Of a DNA stretch of 64,000 bases, positions 8,401 through 17,200 are shown piece by piece. The notes beneath the pieces were generated by a model, which saw only the letters and a list, made by a program, of their open reading frames with translations, had not been told where the DNA came from and searched no databases. The stretch comes from Nocardia vulneris (lineage in GTDB: Bacteria; Actinomycetota; Actinomycetes; Mycobacteriales; Mycobacteriaceae). Within the stretch, counting starts at the first letter, position 1. The number at the start of each line of letters is the position of its first letter. The stretch is taken from NCBI RefSeq assembly GCF_001613425.1, contig NZ_BDCI01000024.1, forward strand, positions 1-64,000, in the 5' to 3' direction. The position numbers were made by a program, and so were the translations under genes.

Positions 8401-8855
8401 CGCGACCCCATGTTCCGGCAGGAGCGCACCGTATTGACGATCGAGACACCGGAGGGGCGAAAGGTGTTCTCCGGAGGCACAATCCACTCTCGATAGCCGG
8501 TACCGGGGTTACCGGGGGAGGGGAGCGCGATCTCACCGCCGATCGGCACGATGGACACGTTGAGCCGGAACAGTTCGGCGAACAAACGGACGTCGTCGGG
8601 CAGGTCGGGACGGATCAGAAAGGTCCAGCGTTTGGATCGAACATGAGAAATGATCGGGCCCAATGGATTTCGATGGCGTATCAGATCGTCGTGTACCTGT
8701 TGACCCAGCGCGGCGGGCATCGTGATGGCGCCGACGAAACCGGCCCGGACGGTGATCCGGCCGATCTCCGGATGAAATCCGGCGGGGAGGTCGCAGGTGT
8801 GGCGGTAATAGGCGCATCGGGCGGCAGGAGTTTCCGCCAACGCCACTTGGTCCAT
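8397..8855 (-). CDS. Hypothetical protein, possible partner of the DUF4254 protein
   Basis: A 152-aa product with no catalytic motif I can name. Its central part (SKRWTFLIRPDLPDD, then a stretch ending GGEIALPSP) looks like an actinobacterial family sometimes linked to primase/polymerase-type proteins, and it ends with a FRPSG segment. It has two early cysteines (CAYYRHTC). It is coupled to the downstream DUF4254 gene through ATGA. A primase relationship is only a suggestion. Confidence 0.55.
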   Translation of the reverse strand: MDQVALAETPAARCAYYRHTCDLPAGFHPEIGRITVRAGFVGAITMPAALGQQVHDDLIRHRNPLGPIISHVRSKRWTFLIRPDLPDDVRLFAELFRLNVSIVPIGGEIALPSPGNPGTGYREWIVPPENTFRPSGVSIVNTVRSCRNMGSR

Positions 8856-9069
8856 GGGGAGCCTCGACTAGCATCGTTGTCTGGTGAAGCCGCCGGAGCC
8901 GATACGCCATAGGCACTGGGAGTGACCTGGGACACCGTTCTGGCGTGATCTCAGTGAAGCACCCCGGGGGACGGCGGTAACCGTTGCGTTCAATTAGTTC
9001 TCGTTAAGTTCGCCGCGATGACGTTTACCTGGTGTTTTTCGCTCATCCAGAGGGCTGAACAACCCCCGG

Positions 9070-10593
9070 TCAGGGGGTTGTGCGGAAGAACAGGGCGCGG
9101 TCGCCGTGCTCGGCCAACGGCGTGGTCGCGCTGATCTGCCGCAGCCCGCTGGAGGGCAGGTAGGTGAGGTTGGCGAACATCTGGGTGTTGCCGAACGCCG
9201 CGCGCAGCTTGGTCTCCGTCGCCCGGTCGGCGTTCAGTTCCGCCAGCATCTTGAAGTCCAGTGGCGCGAGCGGCTTGTCCAGCGGCTCCTGCCCGGCGGG
9301 CCGGCCGAGCGCGGCGTACTGGGTGGCGACGCCGTGCTCGTACCAGCACAGCTCGTAGGCGATGTGTTCGGTCACGGTGATCGCGGCGACCGGCCAATCC
9401 TGGGAAAGTCGCATCGCCAGTGGATGTTTCGCGACCGGTGTCAGTTCCCAGTGCAGGCTCATCACGGTGACCCAGCCACCATAGGGCTGGTCGATCAGCA
9501 CGATGTCGTCGCCGAGTTTCTCGGCCGTGTTCACCTCGGCGTCGGTGGTCTTCACATGTTCGTCGCGTTCACCGAAGTAGCTGGCCCGATCCAGCGGATA
9601 GGCGTCATCGGTCGCGTACGCGCCGATGATCGCCGCCCGGATCTGGGCGATCGCGTCGGGGGTCGGGCAGTACACGCTCAGCGCACCGAAGCTGGTGCCG
9701 ATCTGCACCGGCATCGACGGCGGATCGGGTTCCGCGCCGGGCAGCAACGGGCGCAGGCCGACCAGCGCCAGCTTCCAGTTGAGTTCTTCGACGGTGGACA
9801 GGTCGCCCGAGGACTTGAACAGGATCTGCTGCTGGGTCAGCCGCCCCGCCTGCTCCAGCGTGCGGCAACCGAGCTCGGTGAGCGCCTTGTACGACTTCGG
9901 GGTCAGGTCGAGGTCTTGAATCCCGCACGCGCGCAAGCGGATCGACATATTCGTCGACGTGAACGCGGAGTAGCGCTCGCGGTACATCGACAGGGCCTGC
10001 TTGCGCGACCGGCCGACCATCAGGGTGCGCAGCAGGGTGCTCAGGCTGGCCAGGTACTTGCCGGACAGCTCCGGATTCGCCGCGGCCAGCGCGCTGCGGA
10101 TGCGCGCCGCCTCCCCGGTCGCCGCCACGGCGGCGTCCTGGTCGAGCCGGCCCAGCCAGACACCGCATTTCGACAGGCCGTCGGCGCAGAGTCCGGCGAC
10201 TTCCGGATGGATCCGGGCCAGTTGCCGGTAGGCGTCGCAGGCCCGTCGAATGGTGGTGGTCGCCAGCTCACGACGGCCGCTGTGCCGGGCCGCCAATTCG
10301 ACCGCACGCAGCGCCTCGTTCAGCTCGCCGGCGACGCGGGCATTCAACACCTGCCCGGTGGCGAGCAACCGCAGCCGGATGCCGACCGCTTCTTCGGCGG
10401 GCGCGAGGGCGTCTCGGGTCCGGTCGCGGACCGACCCGTCGGTCTTCGTGGCGATAAAGCCTTTCGCGAGTTCACTCAGCGAGGTCGCGAGCCGAAGATC
10501 CGCCTCGATCGAACGATCGAGCGCCGCATAGCGATCCGCGGCGACCTGACGCTCCAACGCGCCCAGATCCATCGAGCCCCTCGTTTCCAGCAT
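9070..10593 (-). CDS. Helical-repeat protein with an RNA polymerase alpha-CTD-like segment
   Basis: A 507-aa product starting at ATG 10593 with GCGGAGG just upstream. Residues 1 to about 215 are helical and look like degenerate TPR repeats. About residues 222-283 resemble the helix-hairpin C-terminal domain of RpoA: IQDLDLTPKSYKALTELG is followed by a threonine-containing turn, then STVEELNWKLALVGLRPL. The rest is alpha/beta without a recognised motif. RpoA-CTD binds UP-element DNA and activators, so DNA or protein binding is possible here. It does not match a known regulator. The gap of about 250 nt to dtd suggests it is transcribed separately. Confidence 0.6.
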   Translation of the reverse strand: MLETRGSMDLGALERQVAADRYAALDRSIEADLRLATSLSELAKGFIATKTDGSVRDRTRDALAPAEEAVGIRLRLLATGQVLNARVAGELNEALRAVELAARHSGRRELATTTIRRACDAYRQLARIHPEVAGLCADGLSKCGVWLGRLDQDAAVAATGEAARIRSALAAANPELSGKYLASLSTLLRTLMVGRSRKQALSMYRERYSAFTSTNMSIRLRACGIQDLDLTPKSYKALTELGCRTLEQAGRLTQQQILFKSSGDLSTVEELNWKLALVGLRPLLPGAEPDPPSMPVQIGTSFGALSVYCPTPDAIAQIRAAIIGAYATDDAYPLDRASYFGERDEHVKTTDAEVNTAEKLGDDIVLIDQPYGGWVTVMSLHWELTPVAKHPLAMRLSQDWPVAAITVTEHIAYELCWYEHGVATQYAALGRPAGQEPLDKPLAPLDFKMLAELNADRATETKLRAAFGNTQMFANLTYLPSSGLRQISATTPLAEHGDRALFFRTTP

Positions 10594-10848
10594 GATCCTC
10601 CGCTAACCGGCGGCATCGAGCCACTCATCATCCGTGCACGAGTCTGTCACGGTTGTCGGCCGGGCGCACCAGGTTGTCCCGGCCTGCGGCGTTCTCGCTC
10701 CTCATGTCCTTGCTCGCCACCGGATTCCGGTACCGGGCGCGGCTGCCCGGGTGGTCGGGGTGTGCGTCCGGTGCGCTGGTCGGCGCGCGAAAGTGCTGAC
10801 GGCTTTGCGGTATTCGTCGTCTTCGGGACGGGTGAGCGGTGCCGAGGG

Positions 10849-11292
10849 TCACGCCTCGAGCAGCAGGGTGACCGGTCCGTCGTTGACCAGTTCGATCCGC
10901 ATGTGCGCGCCGAACCGTCCGGTCGCCACGGTAGCGCCGAGTTCGCGGAGGGTCTGCGCGAACGTGTCGACCAGCGGTTCGGCGACGGCTCCCGGTGCGG
11001 CCGCGTTCCAGGACGGTCTACGTCCCTTGGCGGTGTCGGCGTAGAGCGTGAATTGACTGACCACCAGAATCGGCGCGCTCAGGTCGGCGGCCGAGCGCTC
11101 GCCGTCGAGGATGCGCAACCGCCACACCTTGTCGGCGAGCGCTTTCGCGACCGCCTCGGTATCGCCGTGGGTGACGCCGACCAGCGCGACCAAGCCGTGC
11201 GGCGCACCGGTCGCGGCCGGCTCGATCCGGCCGACCACCTCGTCGTCGACGGTCACCTCGGCGGAGCGGACTCGTTGCAGCAGGACTCGCAC
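10849..11292 (-). CDS. dtd: D-aminoacyl-tRNA deacylase
   Basis: Hydrolyses D-amino acids mischarged on tRNA. The 147-aa product has the two family signatures: SQFTLYADTAKGRRPSW (catalytic Thr region) and the C-terminal NDGPVTLLLEA with the Gly-Pro motif. It starts MRVLLQRVRSAEVTVDD from GTG 11292. It lies 56 nt downstream of pknG on the same strand and may be read from the same transcript. Confidence 0.96.
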   Translation of the reverse strand: MRVLLQRVRSAEVTVDDEVVGRIEPAATGAPHGLVALVGVTHGDTEAVAKALADKVWRLRILDGERSAADLSAPILVVSQFTLYADTAKGRRPSWNAAAPGAVAEPLVDTFAQTLRELGATVATGRFGAHMRIELVNDGPVTLLLEA

Positions 11293-11348
11293 AGCCGTTG
11301 ATCATGCCGGGCCGGTGCGCCGGGCGGGCCGCGGGGTGTTCGGCAGTG

Positions 11349-13670
11349 CTACCAGAGCGAGCGGGGACGGATGTCGTTCGCGAGATCGATCAGCGCGTAA
11401 CGATGCAACCGGCTCGGTGTGGTTCGCGCGACCGCACGCAGGGCCGATTCCAGCCCGCCGCGGAGTCCGGCCTCGGTGAAAGGGCAGCCGAGGATCGTGG
11501 TGCGTGGTTCCGCTTGCCCGCCCGCCTGCACCCAGGACAGGGCCGCGCCGAGCACGATGGCCCGCAGCTGGGTCAGGCGCGGGTCGTCCGGCAGCGCGTG
11601 CACATGCGCTACGGCCGCGTCGAGGTCCGCCCGGGTCAGATCGGCCACCGGCCGGGTCGCCGACAGCAGGCACGCGGTCATTCTCGCGGTGTTGTGGTGC
11701 CGCGAGGAATCGGGCACCTGCTGCAGCGTGGACACCGCGGCATCGATATCGCCGGCGGCGGCGAGGCCGCGCGCGAGCCCGAACGCCGCGCTCGCCACGC
11801 CGCGGGTGTTACGCCAGACCGAGCGGTAGCGCTCGGTGGCCTGCGCTCGCCACCGGTCCTGATCCTCGGTCGCCGAGCCCGATTGCAGGACGAGTTCTGC
11901 AGTGGCGGCCAGGGCGAGCAGCGGTGCGATCTCGCCGGGCACCATCGCGTGTACTCGATCGAAATGCGCATGGGCCAGCACATATTCGGCGCAGGACAGG
12001 TCGGCTATGGCGGTGTACCACTGGATCCGCCAGTCCGCCCGATGGGCGGGCGCCAGCTGGGTGAGGTACTGCCGCGCCTGCTCGACCTCGCCCAGATCGA
12101 GGTGTGCGCGCACCGCGGTCAAGGTGCCCTCCAGCTCGAAGGTCGACGGCGTGCCGATGACCCCGGCACTCATATCGGCGGCGCTCTGGCGCAGCGTATC
12201 CAGGGCTTGTTGCGAATCGCCGTGCAGCAGTGGGGAAAGCAGTTCCGCGCTCGGATCCTCGCTGTCGATCAGCGGAACCGGTAGCGCGGCAATGACACTC
12301 GCGGTGTCGAGGGTCGGGGCCGCGTGCACTCCCGCGATGACGCCCTCGGTCTGCCGGATCAACGCCTCGATGCCGAAATCCCCACGCGGCGAACCGAATA
12401 CGGCCGAAGTCTGGGGATGTTCGTGGTTGGTGTCCTCGGCCAGCACCGAACGGAGCACGCCGGCGAGTTGCCGGTACATCGCGTAGGCGGAGGGAAATCG
12501 CTGCTCCGGGTCGGCGTCGGTCGCGCGCAGGAGCAACCGCTCGAAGGACGGATAGCGCCGCAGCACCGGTGCCTCGTCGGCCGTCGGGAGGGCGGGGATG
12601 GTCGGGCCGAGTCGTTCGAGCGGGATCGGCAGGGTGAGCGCGGCGAGCGTGCGCCCGACCGTGTGGATATCGGAGGCCACGGTTGGTCCGGTACTGGTGA
12701 ATTCAGGTGCTTGATACCCGAAGGTGCCGTACAGGCTGCCGCCGGATTCCCGGGCGGCGACCGCGCCGAGGTCGATCAGTTTGACCTCGTCCTCGGTGAC
12801 CATGATGTTGTCGGGCTTCAAATCGTTGTAGGCCAGGCCGAACGAGTGCAGATAATCCAGTGCGGGCAGCACTTCCATCACATAGGCGATGGCTTCGGCG
12901 ACCGGCAGGCGTTCCGGGGCACGGCGGTCGAGCATGGTCTTCAGCGATTGGCCGCCGATGTATTCCATCACGATGTATCCGGAGGAAATTCCGTCGGCGG
13001 AACGATGTTTGACGAAGTTGAAGATCTTCACGATCCCCGGATGCGACATTTCGGAAAGGAACTGCCGTTCGGCGAGCGCCACGACGTGCGCTTCGAAATC
13101 GAGCGGGTTCTGCAGTCCTTTCAAGACCACCCAGCGATCGCTGACATTTCGATCGCGGGCCAGGTATATCCACCCCATGCCGCCGTAGGCGAGACACCCC
13201 CGGACTTCGTATTGGCCCGCCACCACGTCGCCGGGGTTCAGTGCGGGACGGAAGTTGAACGGAGAGCCGCATTGCGGACAGGTGCCCGCCGACGCGCCGC
13301 GTTGCGTGCCCGACGACCGGCCGACGGGCTTCTGGCATTTCCAGCAGAAGCGTTTGTCCTCGGGAACCTCGGGATCGGACAGCATCGCACCGGCCGGGTC
13401 GACCTGATCGACCTGCGGCAGTTCGACCAGTCCCGCGGTCAGCCTGCGCACACTGGGCCGGGATCGGACGCTCGGAGTCGAGCTGGGCATGGTCTCCGAG
13501 CCGAGCGCTGCTTCCGCCTCCGGTGACCACTGATCGGTCTCGTTCGCCGACACGCGCCGGGTGGCCCACGGCGAGGGGGCCCGATGCGGTATTTCGGTGG
13601 GATCGCGGGTCAGTGTCGTCGCCGGCGGGACCGGGCGAATGTTGTCGGACGCACTGAGGTGTTCCGGCAT
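11349..13670 (-). CDS. pknG: Serine/threonine protein kinase PknG
   Basis: Soluble kinase that in mycobacteria and corynebacteria controls 2-oxoglutarate/glutamate metabolism through GarA/OdhI. The 773-aa product has the PknG order. A disordered N-terminus comes first, then a rubredoxin-like metal site (CWKC and CPQCG, about residues 105-135). The kinase domain from about 150 has glycine loop LAYGGMGWIY, lysine in VVLKGL, catalytic YNDLKPDNIM and IDLGAVA; the non-RD loop is typical of PknG. A C-terminal TPR region runs from about 430. ATG 13670 is preferred over one nine codons upstream because GGAGAGGG precedes it. The usual neighbours glnX and glnH are absent. Confidence 0.96.
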   Translation of the reverse strand: MPEHLSASDNIRPVPPATTLTRDPTEIPHRAPSPWATRRVSANETDQWSPEAEAALGSETMPSSTPSVRSRPSVRRLTAGLVELPQVDQVDPAGAMLSDPEVPEDKRFCWKCQKPVGRSSGTQRGASAGTCPQCGSPFNFRPALNPGDVVAGQYEVRGCLAYGGMGWIYLARDRNVSDRWVVLKGLQNPLDFEAHVVALAERQFLSEMSHPGIVKIFNFVKHRSADGISSGYIVMEYIGGQSLKTMLDRRAPERLPVAEAIAYVMEVLPALDYLHSFGLAYNDLKPDNIMVTEDEVKLIDLGAVAARESGGSLYGTFGYQAPEFTSTGPTVASDIHTVGRTLAALTLPIPLERLGPTIPALPTADEAPVLRRYPSFERLLLRATDADPEQRFPSAYAMYRQLAGVLRSVLAEDTNHEHPQTSAVFGSPRGDFGIEALIRQTEGVIAGVHAAPTLDTASVIAALPVPLIDSEDPSAELLSPLLHGDSQQALDTLRQSAADMSAGVIGTPSTFELEGTLTAVRAHLDLGEVEQARQYLTQLAPAHRADWRIQWYTAIADLSCAEYVLAHAHFDRVHAMVPGEIAPLLALAATAELVLQSGSATEDQDRWRAQATERYRSVWRNTRGVASAAFGLARGLAAAGDIDAAVSTLQQVPDSSRHHNTARMTACLLSATRPVADLTRADLDAAVAHVHALPDDPRLTQLRAIVLGAALSWVQAGGQAEPRTTILGCPFTEAGLRGGLESALRAVARTTPSRLHRYALIDLANDIRPRSLW

Positions 13671-13715
13671 TCGACCCTCTCCGCACCACGAATACAATTC
13701 CGGGACCGAACCCGC

Positions 13716-13757
13716 CCTGTTCGGTGGCGCCGTGCGATATCGGCGCCACCGAACAGG
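13716..13757 (-). terminator. Terminator hairpin between ansP and pknG
   Basis: A perfect 16-bp stem (13716-13731 with 13742-13757; arm CCTGTTCGGTGGCGCC) and a 10-nt loop lie 15 nt after the ansP stop. No T-run is visible on the minus strand, which is common in high-GC actinomycetes. Confidence 0.8.
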
Positions 13758-13772
13758 ACGAACTCATCGGTC

Positions 13773-15344
13773 TCAGCGCGATTCTGCCTCATCGGACGTA
13801 ACATCGGCGTTAGTTGTGCGGGTGGAATCCGTAATACGAAGATCACGATGTTCCAGCGGCCGCTCCGCGACCACCGGGAACACGCCGGTATAGCCATCGC
13901 GCATTGCGGCGACGTGCATGACCCGGCGTCGCGCGAGGTACCAGCCACCGACGAGGGTCGGGCCCATGATCACCACCATCGCGATGACCGCGCCGCGCTG
14001 CACATCGCTGTCGCTGAACAGCATCAGCAGCACGACCGCGGCGAGGAATACCAGCGTCGCGATGCTCGTGTAGGGCGCGCCGAGCAGCCGGAACGCGGGG
14101 CGTTCCATCCGTCCCTCGCGCGACCAGGACCACAGCTTGAGCTGGCACAGCACGATCGCGGCCCACGCGGTGACGGTGCCGAGGGCGGACATGTTCAGCA
14201 CGATCTCGAAGGCCTTCTCCGGGACCAGGGCGTTGAGCCCGACGCCGATCAGCGCGACCGCGCCGGTCGCGAGGATGCCGACATAGGGCACCCCGCGTCG
14301 CGACATCAGCGCCGCCATGCCGGGAGCGCTGCCGTTCATCGCCATCGACCGCAGGATCCGCCCGGTCGAATACAGTCCGGCGTTGAGGCTGGAGAACGCC
14401 GCGGTCAACACCACCAGGTTCATCATCGTGCCCGCGCCGTCGACCCCGATCTTGGAGAAGAACGTGACGAACGGGCTCTCCCCGGACTTGAACGCGGTGT
14501 AGGGCAGCAGCAGCGACAGCAGCACCAGCGAGCCGACGTAGAACAGCGCGATCCGGGCGATGACCGAGTTGATCGCGCGCGGCATGATCTTGGCCGGGTT
14601 CTCGGTCTCACCGGCGGCGGTGCCGATCAATTCGACCGCGGCATAGGCGAAGATGACGCCGGTGGTACACAACACGATCGGGATCAGGCCGTTCGGCAGC
14701 AGGCCACCGTGCTCGCTGATCACGCTGATCCCGGTGCTGTTGCCCTCGATCGGCGTGCGGCGCGCGAGGAAGACCGTGCCGACGATGAGGAACCCGACCA
14801 GCGCGACCACCTTGATCAGCGCCGCCCAGAACTCCATCTCACCGAACCAGCGCACCGACACCATGTTGATGCAGACCACCAGGGCCAGCGCGACCAACGC
14901 GATGGTCCACTGCGGGATCACCTGGAAACTGCCCCAGTAGTGCACGTAGGTGGCGATCGCGGTGATATCCACGATGCCGGTCATGCACCAGTGGAAGAAA
15001 TACATCCAGCCCACACCGAAGGCCAGCTTCTCGCCGTAGAACTCGCGAGCGTAGGACACGAACGAACCCGAGGACGGGCGATGCAGAATCAGCTCGCCCA
15101 GCGCCCGCAGGATGAAGAACACGAACACACCGCACACGGCGTACGCGAGGAAAAGCCCAGCCCCGGCATCTCTCAACCGCCCGCCGGCACCTAGGAACAA
15201 ACCGGTGCCGATGGCACCACCGATAGCGATCATCTGCAATTGACGTGGACGCAGCGCCTTGTGATAGCCCACGTCTTCGGCGTGCAAGGCACGCGCGGCG
15301 GCGGCCTGTTGCTGCACCTCGGCCGGCGGTCGAACGATGGTCAT
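13773..15344 (-). CDS. ansP: L-asparagine permease (AnsP type)
   Basis: A 523-aa amino acid/polyamine/organocation transporter with about 12 membrane segments. The first helix carries the family motif IGGAIGTGLFLGAGGRL. The segments WMYFFHWCMTGIVDITAIA, VELIGTAAGETENP and SLNAGLYSTGRILRSMAMNG match asparagine permeases better than the GABA or aromatic branches. The product is therefore likely an inner-membrane proton symporter for asparagine. It is divergent from a MerR-family gene, and an imperfect palindrome lies 40-65 nt upstream of its start. Confidence 0.88.
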   Translation of the reverse strand: MTIVRPPAEVQQQAAAARALHAEDVGYHKALRPRQLQMIAIGGAIGTGLFLGAGGRLRDAGAGLFLAYAVCGVFVFFILRALGELILHRPSSGSFVSYAREFYGEKLAFGVGWMYFFHWCMTGIVDITAIATYVHYWGSFQVIPQWTIALVALALVVCINMVSVRWFGEMEFWAALIKVVALVGFLIVGTVFLARRTPIEGNSTGISVISEHGGLLPNGLIPIVLCTTGVIFAYAAVELIGTAAGETENPAKIMPRAINSVIARIALFYVGSLVLLSLLLPYTAFKSGESPFVTFFSKIGVDGAGTMMNLVVLTAAFSSLNAGLYSTGRILRSMAMNGSAPGMAALMSRRGVPYVGILATGAVALIGVGLNALVPEKAFEIVLNMSALGTVTAWAAIVLCQLKLWSWSREGRMERPAFRLLGAPYTSIATLVFLAAVVLLMLFSDSDVQRGAVIAMVVIMGPTLVGGWYLARRRVMHVAAMRDGYTGVFPVVAERPLEHRDLRITDSTRTTNADVTSDEAESR

Positions 15345-15383
15345 GGGGTTGCCTTCCCTGTGACGGCTGTCATATCGCTGAGT

Positions 15384-15409
15384 AACGTACCGCTAGATAA
15401 CGGCACGTT
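15384..15409. promoter_or_regulatory. Candidate operator upstream of ansP
   Basis: AACGTACCG and CGGCACGTT form an inverted repeat (one mismatch) around an 8-bp spacer, in the intergenic region shared by ansP and the divergent merR. The core CCGCTAGATAACGGC recurs with changes at 16444-16459, after merR. This is compatible with a MerR-type or other dimeric regulator site; nothing proves which protein binds. Confidence 0.4.
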
Positions 15410-15625
15410 CAATAGTTGCGGCCAGTTGTCATCTCATGAAATGAAATCGTCATATACGGCAATCCGGCGGCAAACCGTTGCGCGGCAAGCGATATCGCGG
15501 GGGTTGCGACGGTGTGTCCGGGCCCGCTGGACGGGCTCCGCCGGGGTGGCTCACGGGGTGGTGGGGGTGAGGCGTCGCACCTCAGGTCGGTGAACAACCT
15601 TGTTTCGGTGTGGTTTCCTTGAGGT

Positions 15626-16402
15626 ATGGCAGCGGATACCGAGTTCACTATCGACGAGCTGGCGCGCGAGGCGGGGACAACCGTGCGGAGTCTGCGCGTC
15701 TATCACGAGCGGGGCGTGCTGCCGCCGCCGCAGGTGAAGGGGCGGACCGGGTTCTACGGGGACGAGCACCTCAATCGGGTGCGCACCATCGGCAGGTTGC
15801 TGGACCGCGGGATCAAGCTGAACGGCATCCGGGAACTGCTCGAGGCCTGGGATCGCGGCGACGATCTCGGCGACGTGCTCGGGGTGCCCGATCAGGAGCC
15901 GCACGCGCATTCCGGCGTGCCTGCCGCGCTGCCCGATCCGGCGGTGCCGATCGCCGAGGTAGACGAAACATTAATTGCCGCAACCGAACTCGCCGATCTG
16001 TATCGAGAAGTGCCGAACGGCTTCGCCCGGGTGGTCGCGGCCGGTCTGTATGAGCCGCTCGATGCCGCCACCTACCGAGTGGCCGATCGTCCGCTGCTCC
16101 GGATCGTCGAGCAGCTGTGCTCGGCCGGCGCGACGCCGGTGCAGGCGCTCGATGAGGTCGAGCGGTTGCAGGGGGATTGCGACCGGATCGCTCGTCGCTT
16201 TGCCGACACCTTCGAGCGGACCGCGTGGCAGGCGTTCCGGCAGTCCGGGCGTACCGCGGCGGATCGGAACGAGCTGGCCGAGCGGGTTGCCGGCACGCGG
16301 ATACTCCCTGGTCAGGCCGCTGCGGACCTCGTGGGCCGATTCATCGCGCGGTATCTGGAGCGGGATATCCCGGAACTGGGCGACGAGTTGTCCGGACGGT
16401 GA
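15626..16402 (+). CDS. MerR-family transcriptional regulator
   Basis: A 258-aa product with an N-terminal MerR winged helix-turn-helix (about residues 7-75: FTIDELAREAGTTVRSLRVY, then a wing with GRTGFYGDEHL). A long alpha-helical C-terminal effector domain (about 110-258) has no metal-binding cysteines, so a metal sensor of the MerR/CueR type is unlikely. Such regulators often control adjacent or divergent genes. ansP is the nearest target, followed by the T7SS locus that begins 450 nt downstream. Confidence 0.85.
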   Translation: MAADTEFTIDELAREAGTTVRSLRVYHERGVLPPPQVKGRTGFYGDEHLNRVRTIGRLLDRGIKLNGIRELLEAWDRGDDLGDVLGVPDQEPHAHSGVPAALPDPAVPIAEVDETLIAATELADLYREVPNGFARVVAAGLYEPLDAATYRVADRPLLRIVEQLCSAGATPVQALDEVERLQGDCDRIARRFADTFERTAWQAFRQSGRTAADRNELAERVAGTRILPGQAAADLVGRFIARYLERDIPELGDELSGR

Positions 16403-16853
16403 AACCCCTGGTCGAGATCGTGGGATGATGCTGGTCAAATCTTGCCGCTAGACAGCGGCGCATTATTCGATGTAACGTTGTGTCAGGACCTGGGGACATG
16501 CCCAAAGCGACGCCAATCTCTGCGCATGTCCCCGGGGCCTTACCGTCGGCCCTGGGTGGCCGCCGTGTCCCCTGGTGCGCACACCGATGAGGGGAAGCAG
16601 GGGACACCGGCGCTCCCACTCGGGGCCGACCGGTGTTCGGCGGCCGATTCGCACGCGTACCCCGCCGACGCCGAACATCAACGCGTATAGCACATTTCGC
16701 CTAGCAGACGATCAGGTGTACCCGCCCGTTGTCTGTAACTGTCGTGGCACTTTCCGTTCATTTCCGAGCAACAGGCGAGTTGCTATCGGCTGTCATCGTC
16801 GATTCCGTAGGAGCTGACGTGCGGGCGACCGCACATGCGCGGAGGGAACGCGG
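16403..16853. other. Intergenic region upstream of the first T7SS toxin unit
   Basis: There is no supported gene. The region holds GCCGCTAGACAGCGGC (16444-16459), a near copy of the ansP-upstream motif. It also has two hairpin-forming repeats: GGGGACATGC/GCATGTCCCC at 16492-16501 and 16524-16533, and GTGTCCCCTG/CAGGGGACAC at 16565-16574 and 16598-16607. One or both may end merR transcription. GGAGGG precedes the next gene. Confidence 0.6.
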
Positions 16854-17177
16854 GTGGCGGACAAAGTCCAATACGACTCGGATCTTTTCTTCAAGGCGGC
16901 GAAGAAGACCGGGGACGCGCGGGACCGGATCAACGCGGTGCTGCACACCTTGCAGGCCTCGCTCAACGCACGCGGAAACCCCTGGGGCAACGACACACTC
17001 GGTCGTAACTTCGCGAACGGACCGGACGGCGCCGGTGGCTACACCTCCTCGCGCGACAACATGATCACCGGTGCGACCAATATCGCGGGCTCGCTCGACA
17101 ACTTCTCCTCCGGCCAGACCAAGAGCGCCAAGCTGCTCGAGAAGATGGAAAACGGCAACCGCGACGGCTTCAACTGA
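16854..17177 (+). CDS. WXG100-like small T7SS protein, partner of the 3136-aa giant
   Basis: A 107-aa helical protein started by GTG 16854 with GGAGGG upstream. Its two helices flank a turn GNPWGNDTLGRNFANG (Trp44), a WXG-type motif. The C-terminus (KLLEKMENGNRDGFN) lacks a YxxxD/E signal. The same layout recurs in the 117-aa protein at 31247, and each precedes a giant with a CpnT-like N-terminus. By analogy with EsxE/EsxF and CpnT in mycobacteria, it probably pairs with the giant's N-terminal domain for T7SS export. Confidence 0.8.
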   Translation: MADKVQYDSDLFFKAAKKTGDARDRINAVLHTLQASLNARGNPWGNDTLGRNFANGPDGAGGYTSSRDNMITGATNIAGSLDNFSSGQTKSAKLLEKMENGNRDGFN

Positions 17178-17200
17178 GCCCAATTGCCGTATAGCCCACA

